A stretch of DNA of 64,000 nt from Theristus sp. LFF4_11 (GCA_030248135.1 JASANC010001188.1:61232-125231); one strand, 5' to 3'; positions 14,201 through 21,305 are shown, counted from the first letter of the stretch. Program-made: numbers and translations. The notes: generated by a model from the letters alone, not told the origin.

Positions 14201-17200
14201 CAGCAATTGAACGCGAAATCACGTCGGAAATCAAAGGAGCGATCGAAATCACGGCGAGCGCCGATGCAGCTCCGCAAGAAAGCAACAAGCTGATCGACAT
14301 TGAACGGTTCTCGTCATTGAATCGGTTACTCCGAACGACAGTCTACGTGCTTCGGTTCGTGAAGAAAATCAAGAAAAGAAAACTCAATGAAAAGCTATTT
14401 GGTCCGATTCACACGTCTGGCTATATAACTGCAACCGAAATCTCAGTGGCACAGACAATAATCGACCGCCAGGTGCAACACGACACTTTCGGAGACATCC
14501 TCAAGGCCTGCCAGAAGAAACAGAAACACCGGATGGTGAAGAAAATGAATTTGTATGTTGACGACAACGGTCTTCTACGCTGTGGGGGTCGCCTGCAGAA
14601 TTCGGCACTTGACGCAAACGCCAAACAACCGATACTACTGCCCAAGGGACACCCTTATACGAAGCTGCTCATACAACACGTCCACAAGAAGACAAAGCAC
14701 GGAGGTACGAGCCAAACGCTGAGCGCACTACGCAACACGCACTACGTAATTGCCGGTCGGTCGCAAGTAAAGAAAGTTCTCCGAAACTGCGCAGACTGCC
14801 TCCGACGTCACGGCCCACATTACGCTCGACCGCCAATGCCGCCACTGCCGCCAGAAAGAGTAACGAAGGGCATCCCGTTTGAAAACACTGGCATCGACTA
14901 CTTTGGTCCACTCTACGTGAAAGAACAGAAGAAAGTGTGGATCTGCTTGTTCACCTGCCTCACCGTTCGAGCAGTGCACATGGAAGTTGTCGAGGACATG
15001 TCAGCCAAAAGCTTCATCCACGCCTTCCGTCGGTTTTGCGCCCGTCGTTCACGTCCAAAAATCATCTGGAGTGACAACGCGTCAAACTTCAAGTTGGCAA
15101 ACGAAGCACTGAAAGAAGTGTGGCAGAAAATAAACAGCGATGAAGAATTGGCCAATTTCTCAGCGGCCGAAGGAATCCAATGGAAATTCACCACACCGCT
15201 AGCGCCTTGGCAAGGAGGCGTGTACGAACGTTTGATTGGCGTTGTAAAACGGTCGCTGAAAGCAGCTATTGGAAGAAAGAAGTTAACTTCGGAAGAATTG
15301 AACACTGTCATCGCCGAAGTAGAAGCAGTGGTCAACACCCGTCCGTTAACGTACGTCTACTCGGAACCGGAATCGCCAAACGCTCTACGACCAGTCGACT
15401 TTTTGCAGCCGGGAGGTGGTACATCGATATTACCCCTGTGCAGAGAAGCTGACAAAGATGATCCAGATTTCCATCTGTCAGACACCAGTGCAACTCGCCT
15501 GGAAGAATCATGGAAGCAAACGCAAGAAGTCTTAGAAACATTCTGGAAGATATGGCAGGAAGAATATTTGAAGAGTCTGAGAGAATCAACTGACAGCAGT
15601 CACAAGGACGGAAAATTCGTCACAGCTACTGCACCAAAGTTGGGCGACGTGGTCACAGTCTATGACGACCAGGTTCCACGTGGATGTTGGAAAATCGCAC
15701 GCATCGTTCAACTGATTCCCGGTCTTGATGGCGAAGTACGGTCAGCAAAAGTCCGACTCTCGAACAAAACGGTTCTTGAACGGTCGGTGAAACACCTGTA
15801 TCCGCTAGAAACCGAAGAAACTCGCGAAAAGAAAGAAAGGACTGATGACAGCGCCAAAGAAAACGTCAAAACCGAAGACAATCGGATTCTCGACGAGACG
15901 CGCCAACAGCAGCAGCCGAGACGATCAGCACGTCTACAAGCGATGCAAGCCGCAAAATCAGCGGCAATGATGATGTTGATGGCAATGATTCTTCTGCCAG
16001 TAACGAAAGCCACGCTAATGAATGGCCAGTGTCCAGCTGTTTCGTTACCGCTCGTACAATCCGAGCATTGCGTTCGACGAGGAACCGCCATCTACAAAAT
16101 TGAAGACGACACGCTGTGCTGGAAACAAATCCAATGCCGGCACAATTGGACACTCACGGAAGAAGGAGTTTGCAGACCCATTGAAGCCTGTGCTTGTCCA
16201 GCGTGGTCGCAAGGGTGCACGCACGTTACGAACGAACAAATCGAAACGATGCCGAAACTACCACCCTCCCATGAACTGTCGAAGCTGTTGAAACATCAGA
16301 GTTGCGAATCTACAGTGACAACGTGTCACGGCGCTCCAGCGGAAATCAAATCCGTAGCAACAATTGAACTGTACAACGGAACACAATTGCAAGTCCAAAA
16401 TCTGGAAATCAAAATTGTCGAAACGGTGGCAAATCAGTACGAGTGTATTGGCAAAGGACAACGAACCGGAACTCCAGAATTCTGCGAATCCCACAGCTGC
16501 ATGGACAAAGGCACAAACCTTTGTTATTACAAACAAGTGGATACAGCGTATTTCCTGGACGGAGGTTTCGAAATCCCAATCAAGGCGTGGGGGTATACCA
16601 ACGTATCAGTTCCTTCACCGACGCGCCCGTCACACGAACACAAAACGTGCCCGGAATGCAGAATCAAATGCGGTCACGCACGAATTGCAATCACGACAGT
16701 GGACGACAGTGGACTCGTCGAAATTTGCACGCAACCGATCTGCATCCGGATAGTGAAGCCAGAAAAACGATTCGCTATTCCAGTCTCACCGGAAATCGCT
16801 ATGCATCCACATGAAGTCGCAGTTACGATCTGGAAACACGGAGACATCGTGAAGACAATGAAAGAACATTGCCACGAAGAGCCGTTCTGCGAACAAATAT
16901 CATGCACATTCTGTTGGGACACGGTAGCAAACCCACAATGCGCTCCGGTAGCATCAAAATTCGCGATCATTTTGCCAGTTATCGCATTTTGCCTCTCAGC
17001 CTGTTGTCTCATTGCAATGATCTGTGGATGTTGGCGTCTTGGAAACTCGTTGAAAGTTCGATTGAACCTGCAAGTCCAACGACAAAGGACAGGGTCGCCG
17101 GCCGTCAACGAAAGTTTGGAACTCCAGGCGATCTGCAGTACAACAACGCAAGAACCAAGCACCAGTGAAACAGAGCGAGTCAGCAGTAAGAGCTACACTA

Positions 17201-20200
17201 CCAGCAGCTACCTGTCAAGAAAAGCGTTCAAAGCCACTACAGTCGCATCCATTCTCTTAGTTATCGTTGCCACAGCAAATTCATGCGCCGACGTTACAAC
17301 AACGAGCATGAACAGCAATCAGTGCACAGATCCATCACACGGAATGCTCAGCTGTAAAGTGCAGCAAACAACGTTGATGAATTTGATGCCCAGCGGGCAG
17401 AAAGCATGTCTTGCAATTAGCGACGAATCGAAGCGAACTCGAGCGCTTTTGAATGTGGAAGTGGTAGACATCCAATTGAAGTGTCAAAAACGGACGAAGT
17501 ATTACACGCGATCATTTCAAATGGAAGTAGCAGCAACAAAAAGATGCAGTAACAAAGGGTCATGCTCCGGGACATTCTGTCAAGACACGAAGAAAGATAC
17601 GATCGTCGATGAGCTGAAAGGCCGCCCGTACGAATACGTCGGTCAAACTGCATGCATGGACGGATGTGGTTGTTGGGGCTGCGGTTGTTTCATTTGCGAC
17701 ACTGCATGCATCTTCTTCAGAACCTTTGCAGTGCCGACCTCCAACACGATCTTCGAGGTATTCGATTGCCCCGTGTGGCAGTACGAAATCCACGTCGATA
17801 TCACACTAAACAAAGGACTCAGCTCCGAAACGAAAACGCTCACGCTGCGCCCAGCAGTCGAGAAAACCTGGAACGACAACATAACCATTACCGTCACGTC
17901 CATGGAGGCTCCGAAACTACCGGTGCTGACGACATCGTTCATCAGAGACGGGCGTCGAACAGCTATGGCAGATGCTTGTGCCTACGGTCAACCAGTAATG
18001 GGTCGCCTCGGTCAATTACAATGTGGAACAAAAGAAAAAGCTGAAGCAATGAAAGAATGCGACCTCGCAATGGACAGTTGCACCTGTGTGCCATCCGACG
18101 ACAAAGCATCTTGCATCTGCAGCGAATTTGAAATCGAGCGACTCTTCCAAACTGATGATGTGTTGCCGTTAGATGCTGCCGGAATGCTCTTAATGCCAAG
18201 TGAACAAACAATTAAGGCAGAATTTCATGAAATGATCACCGCGCAACTTCAAGTTCAAGTCAAGGACCTATACCTGGATGCAATCGAAGAAAGAAACATC
18301 TGCGTCGTCAACGTGCGCAATCTCGACGGTTGCTTCGCCTGTTTGACTGGGCTGCAAATGACGTACGAGTGTAAAAGCGACACGTCCGACACCTTGGCCC
18401 ACATCGAATGTTCCAACGGAATGAATTGGGCAACCAAATGTACGACGACCGGATGGACAACAACGCAGCGAATACACGCAGGTCAACGCCAACTTGACAC
18501 ACAATGTAAAGTTAGCTGCGGAAAAGAAACCACGACAACATTCAAAATGCAGAAGACACTAGCAATGGTTGAACACCAACGACTGGGTCTCATCAGCAAT
18601 CGCCTGAGCACGTCACCAAATACAAACGGACAATCAGGCTGGAACTTCAACCCCCTTTCCATGCTACTGGCTGCCCACGAATGGATAGTCTGGGTTGTTG
18701 GGATTGCCATTGGTGCTCTTCTAGTGGTCGCTGTGTGCCCATTTCTTATGCTATTGTGTCAATTCAGTCTGCTCACGTTTCAGAACTTGCGTAACAAATA
18801 ATATACTGCTTCTTGTAATTCAAGTCTGCATGCTTGATCACGAGCTTTCGCTCATCCAATTGCTAATTCAGTTAATTACGCAAATTTGTGTGCAGTTCCT
18901 TGTCATAATACGTGTGAATTCAAATTCATGTGTTGTTTCACTATTTCGTTTTCATGGTTTGATGTGCATTTGAATTTATCGTTTAGTAAGCATTTACTAC
19001 GAATTCAAACATCAACAAAGCATTCACGTTTTTCAGTATTCGTAAAACACGTATTTGACTAATTTCGCATTCGTCAAAACTCCCGCAGAATTACTTGTGC
19101 TTTTGGGGAGTGTCGTGACGTAACGGTTAGCTTACACTATGCGCTTGATACAACGTGTAACTATTACAACGTGTGCACTGTCTGTGCTAGCTTACACTGT
19201 GGTAGCTTAAAGCTTCATGTAACATTGTGTTGTTTGGGTGTCTGTTGGTTGGTAGCATGCGTTGTTAGTGGATTAATGCATCACGTATCTGCTTGTTTTA
19301 CAGTTTTGTATTAGTGTTCACTTTTGCTGTAGTATCACTTGGTGCAAGTCGTTGAATCGTGTTTTTGATGCTGAGCAATAAACTGTGTTTCTGGAACGTA
19401 AAAGAAAGATCGTGAAATAAAGCTGCAACCGTAATAATTCTAATCATTCAGTTTTTTTGTAAATGCGCAAAACATTACCAACAACTCTTTGGATGCAGGA
19501 TGAGGTTTTCGTCACCGGTGGCATGATTAAAGTGAACGGCATTTGGACTACGGTGCGAATTGCGTATCGTCTGTCGTACAACGGTGACGGTGCCCAGTGG
19601 AAGTGCCACCGTTTGGCAGACATGTAGGAGGCACGGAGGTACCACGGCATGGCCTCCGATGGCACGAACATGTAAGATCCAAGCAGGGTGTTGAGCGCTG
19701 TGTTTACAAATAATAAAGAGATTACTACGCGGTTTAAGCTTGAAGATGATAAGGGGTGGGGGGGGGGATGGCGGGAGAATGGGTCCCGTGACACCCACCC
19801 ACCACCTAAGATGACAGACATTTTTACATTTTTAGGTAGGGCGTACCTACCTGTGGGGGAGGGTGCCGAATTTTAGAGAGGGTAGGGAGTAAGTGGAACC
19901 CCGGTCGCCTGCCAGGGTACACCGGATGCTAATCGGTTTATGGGGGTCCCCCACACCCCACCCGCATTTTTGTTGCAAATTTTTTGATGAAACACGAGAA
20001 ACGACGTTTTCTTAGCGTACCAAGAAAACAGACTGATTTGCTTACTATGCTAGTTATTAGCCGATTGGCCAATCTACCAATCAGCGTGTCTCATAAAAAG
20101 TAAGCGCTGACTGTGCCTGAATCTGCTCTCATTTTCTCTGCGCAGCTTTGCTTGTGGCGGCTGGCAGTCATCAGACCAATCGACGCGAAGCTGCGAACGA

Positions 20201-21305
20201 TACTTGGTCTCCAGTGGCGGCTGGACACTCATTGATGACATGCCCGGTCAAAGTGGTCGCATAAGTGTAAGTTGTAGTTGGCACGGTGTTCAGGCTTTAC
20301 TCGATTTCAACATGTATGTATGACTTATTTTTTTTAGACCTGTCCCACTGAAATGACGTCATGTGCCGCCAAACATGCGCTTGCCGTTCACTGCAAACCA
20401 GACTTTTCGTTTAACCGGTTTCTTCCCGCAAACAAATGGTGAATGTCGAATAAGTCACACCAAACCGACATTTTAGTGCCTGTACTTTGACAAACGGGCG
20501 TTTTTTAAGCAAATGACGTCATTTTAGTTGGGACACGCTTGAATAAATCCACAATATGTAGTGTTGCTGCGGTTCAAACTTTTTTGCGTCGCGGCGGGCG
20601 GTTTCGGTAAAAAATGCCAAAAAAATTCGCTATGGTTCACTCAAAAAGTTTTAACGGTACGGCTCGACAACCGTAATTTTCGGTTACCGCGGCAATGTGA
20701 CTACACGCAGGCCAACAAAAACGTTTTTGCTAGCATTGATAACGTAAATTTTGCACACGCAATTGTAGATCACGTTTACAAAAATCTTGTTTTCGAATTT
20801 TGAAATGAAGACAGTTCAAGAGCAGCAGTTTTCATGGCAAAAAAACTTTGTTTTGTTTCTCGTGCACACAGCATACCTATGTATGGATCATCTACCTGTG
20901 TTCTCAGCTCTTTTTATGCTCACAATGCGAGGAACAACAGCAAGTTTGGAATTTTAGCCGCGAACGACCAATGGGTCATATTATGCCTGCCTCCGCTGTC
21001 CGCTTCGCTCGCGAATGGACATGATCACCCAGGACAACACTATAAGCCATGCGCAACTGAAAAAAGTTAACACAAAACCCGTAAATGCTGCTGCTGCTGC
21101 TTGTTTCCAGCCGTCACTCGTGGCAATCGGTCCAGGGCAGTTGCTGGCAGTTGGTGGGGACCAATACGGTAACACGCGCAATGGCAGGGCGGATTCCGTC
21201 GCCAAGTACAGCGATGGCACCTGGACGCTGCTGAACGTGAGCCTGCCAGCGTGCGAGTGGAATGAAATTGGGTGTAACCGTTACGCCGTCGTCATTAAAA
21301 TATGA
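2135..21305 (+). CDS. Type II membrane protein with Thr-rich stalk and Kelch-repeat ectodomain, eight exons, frame damaged
   Basis: Exons proposed: 2135-2289, 6470-6558, 7135-7320, 8049-8219, 8485-8891, 19499-19671, 20146-20266, 21111-21305. Every junction has GT/AG ends, and phases agree throughout apart from a local frame problem in exon 5. The product starts with a short basic cytoplasmic tail and one membrane helix, then a Thr/Ser/Pro stalk, then Kelch blades with the usual paired Gly (VTGG, ACGG, AVGG), spaced Tyr and Trp, and the W-x(n)-DMP-x(n)-R pattern. I know of no named family with this order, so it is called by architecture only. A BEL retroelement sits in intron 5 and a foldback element in intron 1. 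Exon 5 has in-frame stops or a frameshift, and exon 6 has an in-frame TAG at 19625-19627. The copy may be a young pseudogene, or the sequence may contain errors. The 3' end beyond exon 8 is uncertain. Confidence 0.7.
2597..5679. mobile_element. Foldback element: 3.1 kb near-perfect palindrome with internal 335-bp tandem units
   Basis: The outer ends are inverted copies (TTAACACCGTTTGCAAATAA at the left, its complement at 5660-5679). Inverted similarity runs inward through the G-rich outer segment, a 280-base unique segment (about 2690-2960 against 5320-5600) and an array of units of about 335 bp. Five units in one direction start near 3029, 3364, 3697, 4029 and 4365; three in the other direction start near 4520, 4860 and 5195. 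The turning point is near 4470. No ORF of transposase size is present, so it is a non-autonomous foldback-type element. It sits in intron 1 of the Kelch gene. Confidence 0.85.
6470..6558 (+). CDS. Kelch gene exon 2: stalk
   Basis: The acceptor ATATTTCAG is followed by 89 bases (1 + 87 + 1) encoding a Thr/Ser/Pro-rich segment such as TTNEPTELTTTENG. The donor is G|GTAACA in phase 1. Phases match exons 1 and 3. Confidence 0.7.
7135..7320 (+). CDS. Kelch gene exon 3: poly-Thr stalk (coding minisatellite)
   Basis: 186 bases (2 + 183 + 1) made almost entirely of ACN codons with scattered Arg, Ser, Lys and Ile. The DNA is an imperfect ACGACC/ACAACG repeat. A Thr-rich ectodomain stalk of this kind is normally O-glycosylated. 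The antisense reading is a meaningless poly-Val frame. The donor CTTG|GTATGA keeps phase 1. Confidence 0.65.
7340..7543. mobile_element. MITE with CRE-like terminal repeats, copy 1
   Basis: A 204-bp unit bounded by CGTGTCC and GGACACG. It has AATGACGTCA next to the left end and the decayed partner TGACGCATTT at the right. Copies 2 and 3 are at 20339-20537 and 21319-21519. It lies in Kelch intron 3. Confidence 0.7.
7544..7968. repeat. Segmental duplication, copy A (Kelch intron 3)
   Basis: About 425 bp directly after MITE copy 1 match 21520-21958 almost base for base, ending at GTGCTCGAACGCAC. With the MITE, the duplicated block is about 640 bp. No coding sequence. Confidence 0.75.
8049..8219 (+). 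CDS. Kelch gene exon 4: start of the propeller
   Basis: The acceptor CATTTTCAG precedes 171 bases (2 + 168 + 1). The segment contains beta-strand-like stretches such as LAGVVVNGNNEMMLIH, which fit a Kelch strand 2. The donor is A|GTAAGT in phase 1. No stops. Confidence 0.65.
8485..8891 (+). CDS. Kelch gene exon 5: propeller, frame disrupted
   Basis: From 8559 to 8891 the exon reads cleanly as Kelch (HVFNVRTRAW, DVPPLQRTRW, FAHGGAVHQ). The same frame carried back to the acceptor at 8485 meets TGA at 8511 and TAG at 8520. The first 72 bases instead read well one frame over (VERYTVTQFDR, GRSGCGHAV), and the two readings join at a TGTG at 8555-8558. A pair of compensating small indels would explain this. 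The donor is CAG|GTATTA in phase 0. Confidence 0.6.
8893..8995 (-). repeat. Dispersed repeat C, truncated copy
   Basis: The reverse complement matches the 3' part of 29178-29430 (GACAACTCCTAGTC and flanks). It begins two bases after the exon 5 boundary of the Kelch gene. A third, more diverged copy is at 52128-52360. Confidence 0.6.
9041..9116. mobile_element. G/C-rich MITE, truncated by the BEL element
   Basis: It starts TACCGTATTACCCCC and follows the reverse complement of 41262-41337 for about 75 bp. It then stops at the first base of the 5' LTR. The missing remainder is not found after the 3' LTR. Confidence 0.65.
9117..9452 (+). repeat. 5' LTR, 336 bp
   Basis: Begins TGTCGTGACG and ends TCTAATCA (TG...CA ends). 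It contains AATAAA at 9383-9388 in the position expected for an LTR poly(A) signal. The sequence is the same as 19111-19446. Confidence 0.95.
9455..9472 (+). other. Primer-binding-site-like sequence
   Basis: TGGCATCCCCAAACCCGT starts two bases after the 5' LTR with the obligatory TGG. It would pair with the 3' end of a tRNA whose acceptor arm ends GGGGATGCCA. Which tRNA this is cannot be said here. Confidence 0.6.
9571..18801 (+). CDS. BEL/Pao gag-pol-env polyprotein (3,076 residues, intact)
   Basis: The first ATG is at 9571; the frame is uninterrupted to TAA at 18799. Approximate residues: gag with a 25-residue tandem repeat (about 213-262) and a DUF1759-type segment (about 374-545); three zinc-knuckle-like Cys/His clusters (about 619-695); aspartic protease with FIDPGSS (about 786); reverse transcriptase with YVDN at 1214-1217; RNase H-like AFVDAS (about 1382); integrase zinc finger (about 1703-1750) and core with D, WSDN and a Glu in GGVYERL (about 1773-1885); DUF5641-like domain (about 2020). 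The envelope follows in the same frame: a hydrophobic signal (about 2133), a Cys-rich region, a membrane helix (about 2463-2488), a second signal (about 2555), a Cys/Trp/Gly-rich motif resembling the phlebovirus Gc fusion region (about 2697-2706) and a C-terminal membrane helix (about 3037-3063). Host cleavage would be needed to free the envelope. Confidence 0.93.
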   Translation: MASGAFRRNAALRRSQLQNQLASVPSFDPLYDADGQPADILQQLHNARYQLTNELQRLRNSVEQIRNIDKEWVNYLATLVGQVKDDEEEFYGQHAEHGYLPVLLDAETVISTLETKLMEVNDNLKRLTTPTHTASPIQSPVSTAHSPAEPSSHEHFNISSVTTGYEQFAIAAATPTPMSTQPAQVTVPIQSQAWPSFVSNVTFAGPQQPQQASMPTCMSQVWPQSCMSQVLPSHQQSSMPTCMSQVWPQSCMSQAWPLPQSVSSVPLYSIRPTSIVSQGPPTMQMMQPQYYAPNSLAAHISAVASTAPASFVNRATAVPQSTVMSGGLQVPMPFQPTTAAAPTSMVSGTAPIPPTVNAVPMMMNTQPVAQLSKLPKLPPPMFDGDPLQWLEFWDFFVTNVHCLNVSDVEKFSYLKRMLSGIARDTLDGMLSSNSTYHDAIDILQTEFGDVNRIKGTLYSQLADLPRASNKVADLKRTMNAVERILRQLKCLGDNVDDDRSLIARKVQEKLPKETLIAMQQCKVPTEPWSVRTLRNALKYVVKQKEDVELICGKPEQKQDSVNKRQSNALDKKLSTNPDTQRTDVFTVTNSKSSKPAETHEKPRNSIGTKPRANDRNKKCIFCDKEGHLSKICRTINTEAKRLDRLRATNRCFRCAYIGHSAEYCNNKHFKCFHCGKSNHVDVLCRQLLAQMTGNRESKAKGYKSATNAKTKAKQNNSKSNKNETSAHAAEVVETESNVAEELSMTTEVAGNNPQRNNGRQRSVLMTAKVIAIRPSVPKKKVVAKVFIDPGSSRSFITKKLASQLKLQEKHKETLSIHTFLAGEKMVSTDVVDVAVITKDGKPFEITCNSVRKIASKHKRPQLTDEDLRHLAKTQGLADDINEEQEEPDILIGNDYFWKLFEFKPPMKLPSGLLLIRSKLGLILTSSFFLDKVENNSFANCCYTNSTNRDEVLSFAVQTHPVNNDLSQYWSLEQIGISDSPFNSDDEVADQLFDSTVVSQEGRYEVCFPWKDPQPDLKDNYTLAFQRLKGVMKKFTRQPDLMKRYAKILNEQLEKGVIEVAPVVPEGVVHYLPHHCVETPLKDTTKLRLVYDASAKASQRDNSLNDCLYRGPICLPEVPSLLMNFRTRKIGIIADIEKAFLQISLRPDQRDCTRFLWPKNPELSTIGSGEDLVVYRFARVPFGIISSPFLLQKTVQKLLEEENTPLAKQMASCIYVDNLITSKDTEAAAEELYHESKRMFMQRGSMNLREFATNSAQLRSKIDSTDRSKNETPKVLGMKWDTLEDTLQISAPKLSDNDELTMRQVMSSVASIYDPLSLLAPVTLPGKQIVQECWRQKLSFDDELSDELKEQWATIKEALKRLKEFKFNRYLGCDPTSLFQLHAFVDASERAFASAIYLRESTAEGVIRTHLLFARSRLAPLKKPSMPRLELLAMLIGTRALRYVARHLQLPITSQYLWSDSLVVLNWVKSTKQMSVFVENRLREIRQSPAKFRYINTKMNPVDCATRGLNVEDLQKPDHLWWNGAPFLVHDESDWPVSDLPEITPAIEREITSEIKGAIEITASADAAPQESNKLIDIERFSSLNRLLRTTVYVLRFVKKIKKRKLNEKLFGPIHTSGYITATEISVAQTIIDRQVQHDTFGDILKACQKKQKHRMVKKMNLYVDDNGLLRCGGRLQNSALDANAKQPILLPKGHPYTKLLIQHVHKKTKHGGTSQTLSALRNTHYVIAGRSQVKKVLRNCADCLRRHGPHYARPPMPPLPPERVTKGIPFENTGIDYFGPLYVKEQKKVWICLFTCLTVRAVHMEVVEDMSAKSFIHAFRRFCARRSRPKIIWSDNASNFKLANEALKEVWQKINSDEELANFSAAEGIQWKFTTPLAPWQGGVYERLIGVVKRSLKAAIGRKKLTSEELNTVIAEVEAVVNTRPLTYVYSEPESPNALRPVDFLQPGGGTSILPLCREADKDDPDFHLSDTSATRLEESWKQTQEVLETFWKIWQEEYLKSLRESTDSSHKDGKFVTATAPKLGDVVTVYDDQVPRGCWKIARIVQLIPGLDGEVRSAKVRLSNKTVLERSVKHLYPLETEETREKKERTDDSAKENVKTEDNRILDETRQQQQPRRSARLQAMQAAKSAAMMMLMAMILLPVTKATLMNGQCPAVSLPLVQSEHCVRRGTAIYKIEDDTLCWKQIQCRHNWTLTEEGVCRPIEACACPAWSQGCTHVTNEQIETMPKLPPSHELSKLLKHQSCESTVTTCHGAPAEIKSVATIELYNGTQLQVQNLEIKIVETVANQYECIGKGQRTGTPEFCESHSCMDKGTNLCYYKQVDTAYFLDGGFEIPIKAWGYTNVSVPSPTRPSHEHKTCPECRIKCGHARIAITTVDDSGLVEICTQPICIRIVKPEKRFAIPVSPEIAMHPHEVAVTIWKHGDIVKTMKEHCHEEPFCEQISCTFCWDTVANPQCAPVASKFAIILPVIAFCLSACCLIAMICGCWRLGNSLKVRLNLQVQRQRTGSPAVNESLELQAICSTTTQEPSTSETERVSSKSYTTSSYLSRKAFKATTVASILLVIVATANSCADVTTTSMNSNQCTDPSHGMLSCKVQQTTLMNLMPSGQKACLAISDESKRTRALLNVEVVDIQLKCQKRTKYYTRSFQMEVAATKRCSNKGSCSGTFCQDTKKDTIVDELKGRPYEYVGQTACMDGCGCWGCGCFICDTACIFFRTFAVPTSNTIFEVFDCPVWQYEIHVDITLNKGLSSETKTLTLRPAVEKTWNDNITITVTSMEAPKLPVLTTSFIRDGRRTAMADACAYGQPVMGRLGQLQCGTKEKAEAMKECDLAMDSCTCVPSDDKASCICSEFEIERLFQTDDVLPLDAAGMLLMPSEQTIKAEFHEMITAQLQVQVKDLYLDAIEERNICVVNVRNLDGCFACLTGLQMTYECKSDTSDTLAHIECSNGMNWATKCTTTGWTTTQRIHAGQRQLDTQCKVSCGKETTTTFKMQKTLAMVEHQRLGLISNRLSTSPNTNGQSGWNFNPLSMLLAAHEWIVWVVGIAIGALLVVAVCPFLMLLCQFSLLTFQNLRNK
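10207..10356 (+). repeat. 75-bp coding tandem repeat in gag
   Basis: Two near-identical 75-base units (first units start at 10207 and 10282) encode repeated MPTCMSQVWPQSCMSQ. The spacing is exactly 25 codons, so the frame is kept. Confidence 0.75.
19100..19110 (+). other. Polypurine tract
   Basis: TTTTGGGGAG lies immediately before the 3' LTR, the place and composition expected for plus-strand priming. Confidence 0.6.
19111..19446 (+). repeat. 3' LTR, 336 bp
   Basis: The same length and, by eye, the same sequence as 9117-9452. Exon 6 of the Kelch gene follows after 52 bases. Confidence 0.95.
19499..19671 (+). CDS. Kelch gene exon 6: propeller, in-frame TAG
   Basis: The exon starts 52 bases after the 3' LTR at the acceptor GGATGCAG. 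It continues exon 5 in phase 0 so that GGAVHQ joins DEVFVTGG, a typical Kelch strand 2-3 turn. TAG at 19625-19627 interrupts ADM-stop-EARRYHGMASDG, where a sense codon such as CAG is expected. The donor is AT|GTAAGA in phase 2. Confidence 0.65.
20146..20266 (+). CDS. Kelch gene exon 7: propeller
   Basis: 121 bases after the acceptor CTCTGCGCAG (phase 2). It encodes FACGGWQSSDQ, then CERY, then GGWTLIDDMPG and GRIS, a complete Kelch blade core with the GG pair, Tyr, Trp and MP. The donor is AGT|GTAAGT in phase 0. Confidence 0.7.
20339..20537. mobile_element. MITE with CRE-like terminal repeats, copy 2
   Basis: The same family as 7340-7543, with TGACGTCA palindromes inside both terminal inverted repeats. 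It lies in Kelch intron 7. The shared lead-in TATGACTTATTTTTT before the left end also precedes the other copies. Confidence 0.7.
21111..21305 (+). CDS. Kelch gene exon 8: propeller, 3' end uncertain
   Basis: The acceptor CTTGTTTCCAG is followed by another blade: LLAVGGDQYGN, VAKYSDGTWTLL, then LPACEWNEIG. The frame stays open to TGA at 21303-21305. Splicing out at GG|GTGTAA or nearby is also possible. Repeat sequence begins directly after the stop and no later exon was recognised. Confidence 0.6.
   Translation, partial: PSLVAIGPGQLLAVGGDQYGNTRNGRADSVAKYSDGTWTLLNVSLPACEWNEIGCNRYAVVIKI

Larger units (their letters stand above)
9117..19446 (+). mobile_element. Complete BEL/Pao LTR retroelement (endogenous retrovirus type) with envelope
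   Basis: Two 336-bp LTRs, a primer-binding-site-like sequence, a polypurine tract and one 9.2 kb ORF coding gag, protease, reverse transcriptase, RNase H, integrase and an envelope region. By eye the LTRs are identical, so the insertion is very young. The element lies in intron 5 of the Kelch gene in the sense direction. The 5 bases before the first LTR (TTTCC) and after the second (TTCAG) differ, so no target duplication is visible. The type matches Cer7 and Tas, nematode BEL elements whose envelope is related to phlebovirus glycoproteins. Confidence 0.95.

Noticed and set aside
9571..18801. Many secondary frames inside the BEL ORF on both strands
   Set aside because: All are shadows of the single long polyprotein frame.
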